The notes under the pieces were generated by a model that worked only from the letters and a program-made list of their open reading frames with translations, made no database searches and had not been told where the DNA came from. Made by a program: the position numbers and the translations under genes. DNA of 6,249 bases, from NCBI GenBank assembly GCA_019454625.1, contig JACFNY010000131.1:1-6249 (forward strand), written 5' to 3'. Origin of the DNA: Sphingomonadaceae bacterium. GTDB lineage: Bacteria > Pseudomonadota > Alphaproteobacteria > Sphingomonadales > Sphingomonadaceae. Each line of letters begins with the position of its first letter. The stretch's first letter is position 1. This document shows positions 1-5,597 of this stretch, in pieces.

Positions 1-1
1 C

Positions 2-190
2 GTGCTTTCGGCCCGCCAGCGCGCGCTGGCCGACGAAAGCCGCCGCCACCCGACATGGGACGCGGAAAAGACGCTGGACCATTTCGCGCGCAGCGTCGTC
101 GCGATCATCGAAATGCCGCCCACGGACACCGAAACGCACGCCGCCGAAGCCGCGCCCGAATACGATGTCGAATACGACCGGGTCGGCTGA
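2..190 (+). CDS. 3' end of an unidentified protein, partial at the window edge
   Basis: This is an open frame that enters from the left edge and stops at TGA 188-190; about 62 residues are visible. The first visible codon is GTG, but nothing marks it as a true start, so the gene most likely begins upstream of the window. The visible part has an Arg/Ala/Glu-rich helical-looking segment, then PTWDAEKTLDHFARSVVAII (about residues 18-37), then a Pro/Thr/Glu/Asp-rich acidic tail ending DVEYDRVG. I see no catalytic motif, membrane segment or family signature and do not recognise the protein. Its stop lies one base before the preferred fbiC start, so it is probably co-transcribed with the F420 genes and could be related to F420 metabolism. 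That link is inference from position only. Confidence 0.6.
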   Translation: MLSARQRALADESRRHPTWDAEKTLDHFARSVVAIIEMPPTDTETHAAEAAPEYDVEYDRVG

Positions 191-191
191 G

Positions 192-2579
192 ATGGCGGAG
201 ATCAGGCCCGAATCGCTGCTGGCGATGCCGCTTCCCGAGATGCTGGCCCGCGCCTCGGCGCTGCGCGACGCGGGCCACGGCCGCATCCAGAGCTGGTCGC
301 CGAAGGTCTTCATCCCGCTGACGCAGCTTTGCCGCAACCTCTGCCACTACTGCACCTTCTCCCAGCCTCCGCGCCGCGGCGAGGCGTGCTACCTCACCCG
401 CGAACAGGTGCTGGACATCGCGCGCGCCGGAAAGGCGGCCGGATGCACCGAGGCGCTGTTCACGCTCGGCGACAAGCCGGAGCTGCGCTTCAAGGCCGCG
501 CGCGACGAGCTCGCCGCGCTCGGGCACGAGACCACCCTATCCTCCCACGCCGAGGTCGCCGCCGCCGTCCGCGACGAGACGGGCCTGCTGCCGCACATCA
601 ACGCGGGCGTGATGACCCGCGAGGAGATGGCGATGCTGCGCCCCGTCTCCGCCTCGCAGGGGCTGATGCTCGAATCGGTTTCGGACCGCCTGTGCGAAAA
701 GGGCGGCGCGCATTATCGCTCGCCCGACAAGCGGCCGGAGGTTCGCCTCAAGACCATCCGCATCGCGGGCGAGCTTGCGATCCCGTTCACCACCGGCATC
801 CTCATCGGCATCGGCGAGACGCGCGCCGAACGGCTGGACGCGCTCGTCGCGATCCGCGACCTTCACGCCCGCCACGGCCATATCCAGGAGGTTATCGTCC
901 AGAACTTCCGGGCCAAGCCGCGCACCGTGATGGCGGACGCGCCGGAGCCGGACATGGACGACCTGCTCTGGACCGCCGCCGCCGCGCGCATCCTGCTCGG
1001 CCCGGCCATGAACATTCAGGTGCCGCCGAACCTCTCAGCGAACGATTTCCCGCGTCTCGTCGACGCGGGCATCAACGACTGGGGCGGCGTGTCGCCGGTC
1101 ACGCCCGATCACGTGAATCCCGAAGCGCCGTGGCCCGCCGTGCAGCAGCTACGCGCCGCGACGGCGCGCGCGAACCGCATCCTCGTCCCCCGCCTCCCGG
1201 TTTATCCCGCCTACGTCGCAGAGAACGCGCGCTGGCAGGATGCGGCGATGCAGCGCCACGTGCGCGCCGCCGCCGACACCTCCGGCTTCGCGCGCGCCGA
1301 CAATTGGTCTCCCGGTCTCGCCCTCCCCGATCGTCCGCCCGAAGCGCCTTGTCTTGCCGCGCTCGATCCCGGCATCGCGGCGACGGTGAACCGCGCGCTC
1401 GCCGGAGAACGCCCGGACGAGGCCGCCCTCGCCGCGCTGTTCGAGGCACGCGATGTCGATCTCGAACATATCTGTGAAAGCGCGGACGAACTCCGTCGCG
1501 CGGTGAACGGCGACACCGTCACCTATGTCGTCAACCGCAACATCAACTACACCAACATCTGCGCCTACAAGTGCGGCTTCTGCGCCTTCTCCAAGGGCAA
1601 GACGTCGGACACGCTGCGCGGCCAGCCCTACGACCTCGACCTCGCCGAAGTGGCGCGGCGCACGGAGGAGGCGTGGGCGCGCGGCGGCACGGAGGTCTGC
1701 CTGCAAGGTGGCATCCATCCGCGCTACACGGGCGAGACCTATCTCACGCTCGCGCGCACCGCCCGCGCCGCCGTGCCGGACATTCATCTCCACGCCTTCT
1801 CGCCGCTCGAAGTCGCGCACGGCGCGGAAACGCTCGGCCTTTCCGTCGAGGATTTCCTCCGCCGCCTGAAGGACGCGGGCCTCGGCACCCTCCCCGGCAC
1901 CGCCGCCGAAATCCTCGACGACGAGGTGCGCCGCATCATCTGCCCGGACAAGCTGAACACGGCGGAATGGCTGCATGTCGTCGGCACCGCCCACAAGGTC
2001 GGCTTTCGCACCACCGCGACGATCATGTTCGGCCATGTCGAGACCTACGCGCACTGGGCGCGCCACCTGCTGCACATCCGCGATCTCCAGGCCGAAACCG
2101 GCGGCTTCACGGAATTCGTGCCGCTGCCGTTCGTGCACATGGAAGCGCCCATGGGCGTGCGCGGAGAGACGCGGCGCGGGCCGACCTTCCGCGAGGTGCG
2201 GCTGATGCACGCCGTCGCCCGCCTCGCCCTCAATCCGCTGATTCCGAACATCCAGACGAGTTGGGTCAAACTCGGCCCGGCGGGCGTCGCCGCCTGCCTC
2301 GCATCGGGCGCGAACGACCTCGGCGGCACGCTGATGAACGAAAGCATTTCGCGCGCGGCGGGCACGCAGCACGGGCAGGAGATGCCGCCCGCCGCGATGG
2401 ACGCGCTGATCCGTTCGATCGGGCGCACACCGCGCCAACGCACGACGCTTTACGGCGAGGTGAGCGAGACCGCGCGCCGCAAGGGCCGCGAGGCCGCGGA
2501 CCTCGCGCCGATCATTCTCACACCGCCGCAAAAGCGCGGAGACAAGACCTTGGGCAAGGAGTTCGAGTATGCAGGGTGA
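192..2579 (+). CDS. fbiC: FbiC: bifunctional FO synthase (fused CofG and CofH radical SAM enzymes)
   Basis: The enzyme makes the deazaflavin chromophore FO (7,8-didemethyl-8-hydroxy-5-deazariboflavin). CofH joins a tyrosine-derived fragment to 5-amino-6-ribitylamino-uracil, and CofG closes the ring. Both halves are cytoplasmic radical SAM domains with [4Fe-4S] clusters. The N-terminal CofG half (about residues 35-345) has cysteines C47, C51 and C54 in CRNLCHYC, then TTGILIGIGET, NDWGGVSPVTPDHVNPE and RLPVYP. The C-terminal CofH half (about 420-770) has C457, C461 and C464 in CAYKCGFC, then EVCLQGGIHP, EFVPLPFVHMEAP and NDLGGTLMNESISRAAG. Both clusters look intact. At 795 residues it is slightly shorter than mycobacterial FbiC (about 856). 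ATG 192 is preferred because it follows the upstream stop by one base; ATG 165, nine codons earlier, is possible but overlaps the upstream gene by 26 nt. Neither start has a convincing Shine-Dalgarno, so coupling to the upstream gene is likely. Confidence 0.96.
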   Translation: MAEIRPESLLAMPLPEMLARASALRDAGHGRIQSWSPKVFIPLTQLCRNLCHYCTFSQPPRRGEACYLTREQVLDIARAGKAAGCTEALFTLGDKPELRFKAARDELAALGHETTLSSHAEVAAAVRDETGLLPHINAGVMTREEMAMLRPVSASQGLMLESVSDRLCEKGGAHYRSPDKRPEVRLKTIRIAGELAIPFTTGILIGIGETRAERLDALVAIRDLHARHGHIQEVIVQNFRAKPRTVMADAPEPDMDDLLWTAAAARILLGPAMNIQVPPNLSANDFPRLVDAGINDWGGVSPVTPDHVNPEAPWPAVQQLRAATARANRILVPRLPVYPAYVAENARWQDAAMQRHVRAAADTSGFARADNWSPGLALPDRPPEAPCLAALDPGIAATVNRALAGERPDEAALAALFEARDVDLEHICESADELRRAVNGDTVTYVVNRNINYTNICAYKCGFCAFSKGKTSDTLRGQPYDLDLAEVARRTEEAWARGGTEVCLQGGIHPRYTGETYLTLARTARAAVPDIHLHAFSPLEVAHGAETLGLSVEDFLRRLKDAGLGTLPGTAAEILDDEVRRIICPDKLNTAEWLHVVGTAHKVGFRTTATIMFGHVETYAHWARHLLHIRDLQAETGGFTEFVPLPFVHMEAPMGVRGETRRGPTFREVRLMHAVARLALNPLIPNIQTSWVKLGPAGVAACLASGANDLGGTLMNESISRAAGTQHGQEMPPAAMDALIRSIGRTPRQRTTLYGEVSETARRKGREAADLAPIILTPPQKRGDKTLGKEFEYAG
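2556..2561 (+). promoter_or_regulatory. Shine-Dalgarno of npdG, inside the end of fbiC
   Basis: AAGGAG lies 7 nt before ATG 2569, within the last codons of fbiC. It fixes the npdG start and gives that gene strong initiation of its own. The starts of fbiC, cofE, cofD and cofC, by contrast, have no clear purine-rich site. Confidence 0.75.
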
Positions 2580-3234
2580 AGCGAAGCCGACCATCGCGGT
2601 CCTCGGCGGCACGGGCAAGGAAGGCGGTGGCCTCGCGCTGCGCTGGGCGCATCGCGGTTATCCGGTGATCGTCGGCAGCCGCACGGCGGAGCGCGCCGCC
2701 GAAGCCGCCGCCGCGATGAACGAAACGCTGGGCAGCGCGGCCGTCACCGGCGCCGCCAATGCGGACGCCGCCGCGAAGGCCGACATCGTCGTGCTCGCCG
2801 TGCCCTACGCCGCCCAGCAATCGACCGTGCAGGAGGTTCGCACGCAGCTTGAAGGCAAGATCCTCATCGACGTCACCGTGCCGCTCGTGCCCCCGAAGGT
2901 GAGCCGCGTGCAGCTTCCCGAGGGCGGCTCGGCGGTGGAAGCCGTGCAGAAGCTGCTCGGCGAGGGCGTAAAGGTCGTCTCGGCGTTCCAGAACATCTCC
3001 GCGCACCACCTGACGAAGCTCGACGAGGAAATCGAATGCGACGTCCTCGTCTGCGCCGACGATGCCGAGACGGCGGATACTGTCGTTGCGCTCGCCGAGG
3101 CGATCGGCCTCAAGGCATGGAACGCGGGGCCGCTCGCGAACTCGGTCGTCGCGGAAGGGCTGACTTCGGTGTTGATCGCGCTCAACCGCAAGTACAAGGT
3201 GCCGGGATCGGGTATCCGCATCACAGGCATCTGA
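2569..3234 (+). CDS. npdG: NpdG/Fno: NADPH-dependent F420 reductase (F420H2:NADP+ oxidoreductase)
   Basis: This enzyme transfers hydride between NADP(H) and coenzyme F420. In bacteria it is usually thought to supply F420H2 from NADPH; in archaea it mostly runs the other way. The 221-residue length is typical of the family. The N-terminal Rossmann fold has the dinucleotide loop GGTGKEG (residues 13-19) and a GSR motif (36-38) placed to contact the 2'-phosphate of NADP. LAVPY (76-80) and DVTVPL (101-106) follow. The F420-side signatures are AFQNISAHHL (139-148) and NAGPLANSVVAEGLTSVLIA (185-204), which resembles the Fno C-terminal region. The protein ends in GIRITGI. The ATG overlaps the end of fbiC by 11 nt and has a good ribosome-binding site. 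Placement between fbiC and cofE suggests that the cofactor and its reducing system are made together. Confidence 0.93.
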   Translation: MQGEAKPTIAVLGGTGKEGGGLALRWAHRGYPVIVGSRTAERAAEAAAAMNETLGSAAVTGAANADAAAKADIVVLAVPYAAQQSTVQEVRTQLEGKILIDVTVPLVPPKVSRVQLPEGGSAVEAVQKLLGEGVKVVSAFQNISAHHLTKLDEEIECDVLVCADDAETADTVVALAEAIGLKAWNAGPLANSVVAEGLTSVLIALNRKYKVPGSGIRITGI

Positions 3235-3247
3235 CGGCAACGCAGCC

Positions 3248-4003
3248 ATGACACGCTCCGGCGCAACGATAACGGTGTTCGCACCGGACGGCGTGCCGCA
3301 GGTCGCCGCGGGCGACGACCTCGCGACGCTCGTCCTTGCGGCGCATACGCCGGAAGACGGCGACATCGTCGTGCTCGCGCAGAAGATCGTCTCGAAGGCC
3401 GAAGGCCGCCTCGTTCCGCTCGACACGGTCACGCCCTCCCCGCGCGCCGTCGAACTCGCCGCAGAGTGCGACAAGGACCCGCGCCTCGTCGAACTCGTGC
3501 TTTCGGAAACCGACGAGGTGATGCGCGTGCGGAGGGGCGTGCTCATCGTCCGCCACCGCCTCGGCCTCGTGCTGGCGAACGCCGGCATCGACCAGTCGAA
3601 CATCGACCACGCCCGCCCCGCCGCGCTTCTGCTGCCCCGCGATCCCGACGCGAGCGCGGCGGCGCTGCGCGATGCGCTCCGCGCGAGGGCCGGCGCCGAC
3701 GTCGCCGTGCTCGTCATCGACAGCCTCGGCCGCGCATGGCGCAACGGCACGACCGGCACCGCCATCGGCGCTGCCGGTCTCCCCGCGCTGCTCGACCTGC
3801 GCGGCACGCCCGACATCTACGGCCGCCGCCTCGAAACCAGCGAGCTCGGCCTTGCCGACGAGATCGCCGCCGCCGCCTCGCTTGTGATGGGGCAGGCGGG
3901 CGAAGGCCGCCCGCTCGCGATCGTGCGCGGCGTTCCCTACGCGCGGCGTGAGGGCAATGCGGCGGAGCTGGTGCGCCCGCGCGCGCTGGACCTGTTCCCG
4001 TGA
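3248..4003 (+). CDS. cofE: CofE: coenzyme F420-0:L-glutamate ligase, single-domain form
   Basis: CofE is a GTP- and divalent-metal-dependent ligase that adds L-glutamate, first by an alpha linkage to the starter acid and then by gamma linkages, turning F420-0 into F420-n. Family motifs run in order: VVLAQKIVSKAEGR (41-54), ETDEVMR (87-93), ANAGIDQSN (110-118), IDSLGRAWRNGTTG (157-170) with AIGAAG (172-177), DIYGRRLETSELGLADEIAA (189-208) and GQAGEGRPLAIVRG (215-228). Candidate metal or substrate residues are D115, D158 and the DE pair at 204-205; these are judged from family resemblance. At 251 residues it matches the archaeal stand-alone enzyme and lacks the roughly 200-residue C-terminal flavin-reductase domain of mycobacterial FbiB (about 448 residues). 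It begins 13 nt after npdG without a clear Shine-Dalgarno, and its stop overlaps the start of cofD. Confidence 0.94.
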   Translation: MTRSGATITVFAPDGVPQVAAGDDLATLVLAAHTPEDGDIVVLAQKIVSKAEGRLVPLDTVTPSPRAVELAAECDKDPRLVELVLSETDEVMRVRRGVLIVRHRLGLVLANAGIDQSNIDHARPAALLLPRDPDASAAALRDALRARAGADVAVLVIDSLGRAWRNGTTGTAIGAAGLPALLDLRGTPDIYGRRLETSELGLADEIAAAASLVMGQAGEGRPLAIVRGVPYARREGNAAELVRPRALDLFP

Positions 4004-4929
4004 TCGTCGCGCTCGCGGGCGGCGTCGGCGGCGCGAAGCTCGCCGCCGGTCTCGCCGCCGTGCTTCCGCCCGAAGAGCTTCTGATCGCCGTCAATGTCGG
4101 CGACGATTTCGAGCATCTCGGCCTCACCGTCTGCCCGGACCTCGACACCGTCACCTACACGCTCGCGGGCCTCGCCAACCGCGCGCAGGGCTGGGGCATC
4201 GAGGGTGAGACGTGGAACTTCATGGCGATGCTCCGGACCCTCGGCGGCGAGGACTGGTTCAATCTCGGCGACCGCGACATGGCGCTGCACGTGCTACGCA
4301 CGCAGCTCCTGAAAACTCACACGCTATCCGAAATCAGCGCGCGCTTCGCGCAGCGGCTCGGCATCCGTCACCGCATCGTGCCGGTCAGCGACGATCCCGT
4401 CCGCTCCGTCGTCGAAACGGACGAGGGCGAGCTCGCGTTTCAGGACTATTTCGTCCGCCGCCGCTGCGCGCCCCGCTTCCTTTCCATCCGCTACGACGGC
4501 GCCGATGCGGCGGCCCCGTCCCCGGCGCTCGCGGAAGCGCTTTCCAATCCTGCACTTGAGGCAATAATTATCTGCCCATCGAACCCGATCCTCAGCATCG
4601 GGCCGATCTTCGCCATCCCCGGCATCCGCCGCGCGCTCGAAGCCCGGCGCGTGCCGGTGGTGGCCGTGTCGCCCTTCATCGGCGGCAAGGCGGTGAAGGG
4701 TCCAGCTGCAAAGATCATGAACGAGCGCGGCTTCGAAGCCGCGCCATCCGCCCTCGCCGACTACTATGTCAACTTCCTCGACGGCCTCGTCATCGACCGC
4801 GCCGACGCCGCCCTGCCCTGCAACGGCCCCGCGATCCATGCCGACGACACGCTGATGCGCGACGCCGCAGACCGCGAGCGCCTCGCACAGATCACGCTGG
4901 ATTTCGCCCGCACCCTCAGCGCACGATAG
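4000..4929 (+). CDS. cofD: CofD/FbiA: phospho-starter-unit transferase (2-phospho-L-lactate transferase family)
   Basis: CofD transfers the phospho-acid part of the GDP-activated intermediate made by CofC onto the ribityl chain of FO, giving F420-0 (from phospholactate), dehydro-F420-0 (from PEP) or the 3-phosphoglycerate analogue. Hallmarks are clear: GGVGGAK (7-13) at the N terminus, NVGDD (32-36) running into GLTVCPDLDTVTYTLAG (41-57), CPSNPILSIGPI (192-203), and SPFIGGKAVKGPAAK (224-238). At 309 residues it is a normal full length. Translation starts at GTG 4000, whose GTGA overlaps the cofE stop. With no separate Shine-Dalgarno this implies translational coupling, and the GGVGG motif at the expected distance from the start supports the choice. 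A short run of rarer, AT-rich codons (ATA ATT ATC, 4563-4571) stands out from the GC-rich codon use, but the motif just after it is intact. Confidence 0.95.
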   Translation: MIVALAGGVGGAKLAAGLAAVLPPEELLIAVNVGDDFEHLGLTVCPDLDTVTYTLAGLANRAQGWGIEGETWNFMAMLRTLGGEDWFNLGDRDMALHVLRTQLLKTHTLSEISARFAQRLGIRHRIVPVSDDPVRSVVETDEGELAFQDYFVRRRCAPRFLSIRYDGADAAAPSPALAEALSNPALEAIIICPSNPILSIGPIFAIPGIRRALEARRVPVVAVSPFIGGKAVKGPAAKIMNERGFEAAPSALADYYVNFLDGLVIDRADAALPCNGPAIHADDTLMRDAADRERLAQITLDFARTLSAR

Positions 4930-4933
4930 CGGC

Positions 4934-5518
4934 ATGTCGGTGTGGATCATCATCCCCGTCCGCCCGTTCGGCGAAGGCAAGAGCCGCCTCGCCGACACAC
5001 TCTCTCCAATCGAACGCGAAGCCTTCAATCGGCGGATGTTCGCCCATGTTCTGGGCATCGCCGCCGCTGTCGTCTCCTCAGCGCGCATCCTCGTCGTCAG
5101 CCGTGCGGCAGAGGTCCGCGATCTGGCAAAGGCAGCGGGCGCGATATTCCTGGAGGAGTGCGGCCACACGCTGAACGCCGCGCTTGCGCAGGCTGCGGCT
5201 TACGCACGGGAGCAGGGCGCAACAGCGGTGCTGTCGCTCAGCACCGATTTGCCGCTGCTCGAAACGGATGACCTTCTCGCCATGCTCGATGCGGCAAGTG
5301 ACGCACCTGTCTGCGTGATCGCACCCGATCACGCAGACCTCGGCACCAATGCCCTCCTCGTCTCGCCGCCTGCGGCAATCCCTTATCTCTACGGGGAAAA
5401 CAGCGCTTTCGCGCACCGGCAAGCGGCCGAGGAAGCCCGCCTCCGGGTCGCCTGCGTGCGCCGCCCCGGCCTTCAACGCGACGTCGACACCGAAGAGGAT
5501 TTTCGCGCTTTCGCTTGA
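4934..5518 (+). CDS. cofC: CofC/FbiD: GTP-dependent guanylyltransferase for the F420 starter unit
   Basis: CofC activates a three-carbon phospho-acid with GTP, releasing pyrophosphate; the unstable GDP product goes straight to CofD. Known family members use 2-phospho-L-lactate, phosphoenolpyruvate or 3-phosphoglycerate. The fold is a nucleotidyltransferase (MobA-like). Visible motifs are IIIPVRPFGEGKSRLA (5-20, with K16 and R18 in the usual KSRLA block), LSTDLPLL (102-109), DHADLGTNALLVSPP (132-146), YGENSAFAHRQAA (153-165) and DVDTEEDF (183-190). At 194 residues it is a compact single domain, not fused to CofE or CofD as in some bacteria. It starts 4 nt after the cofD stop with no good Shine-Dalgarno, so it is probably coupled. 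Its codon use is slightly less GC-rich than that of fbiC. Substrate preference cannot be read confidently from the sequence alone. It looks like the last gene of the operon. Confidence 0.93.
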   Translation: MSVWIIIPVRPFGEGKSRLADTLSPIEREAFNRRMFAHVLGIAAAVVSSARILVVSRAAEVRDLAKAAGAIFLEECGHTLNAALAQAAAYAREQGATAVLSLSTDLPLLETDDLLAMLDAASDAPVCVIAPDHADLGTNALLVSPPAAIPYLYGENSAFAHRQAAEEARLRVACVRRPGLQRDVDTEEDFRAFA

Positions 5519-5597
5519 CCCTCTCAAAAATATGCACCACCATGCAAAAATGGCGACAGAAGATCGCCGGGTGTGTGGTCGTGGGAGGTGAGCGCCG
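5515..5597 (+). promoter_or_regulatory. AT-richer intergenic region, possible promoter of the aldehyde dehydrogenase gene
   Basis: This is the only real gap in the window. It starts with TTGACC (5515-5520, overlapping the cofC stop), a fair -35 match. At the expected 16-18 bp spacing there is no good -10 (CACCAT-like), so the promoter call is tentative. Two A5 tracts (5526-5530 and 5546-5550) lie exactly 20 bp apart and two ATGCA copies (5532-5536 and 5542-5546) exactly 10 bp apart, both in helical phase. They could mark bent DNA or a protein-binding site. A small GGCGA/TCGCC hairpin (5552-5568) has no T-tract after it. Confidence 0.25.
5584..5591 (+). promoter_or_regulatory. Near-perfect Shine-Dalgarno for the aldehyde dehydrogenase gene
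   Basis: GGAGGTGA is complementary over 8 bases to the usual 3' end of bacterial 16S rRNA and ends 6 nt before GTG 5598. Its last three bases (TGA 5589-5591) are an in-frame stop for the downstream gene, so no earlier start is possible there. Confidence 0.8.

Noticed and set aside
165..191. Earlier ATG at 165 as the fbiC start
   Set aside because: It would overlap the upstream gene by 26 nt without a Shine-Dalgarno and add nine residues with no family resemblance. It cannot be excluded, but ATG 192 next to the upstream stop is simpler.
1149..2618. Long minus-strand open frame (489 codons) opposite fbiC
   Set aside because: It is antisense to a gene with complete CofG and CofH motifs. Its Arg/Ala/Gly-rich composition is what a GC-rich gene gives on the reverse strand, and it has no recognisable domain.
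1571..2668. Plus-strand open frame (365 codons) overlapping the CofH half of fbiC
   Set aside because: It is rich in Arg, Pro, His and Ala as expected of an off-frame reading of GC-rich DNA, and it lies inside an intact fbiC.
2518..3816. Long minus-strand open frame (432 codons) across npdG and cofE
   Set aside because: It spans two well-supported genes on the other strand and is Ser/Arg/Ala-rich low-complexity sequence without family motifs; this is a GC-bias shadow.
5552..5568. GGCGA/TCGCC hairpin after cofC as a transcription terminator
   Set aside because: The stem is only 5 bp with a 7-nt loop and is followed by GGGTGTGTGG instead of a T-tract, so an intrinsic terminator cannot be supported.
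5532..5591. Possible 19-residue leader peptide (starts MHHHAK) whose stop lies in the ALDH Shine-Dalgarno
   Set aside because: It has no ribosome-binding site and no attenuator-like alternative stem-loops. Three early His codons alone are not enough to call a leader.
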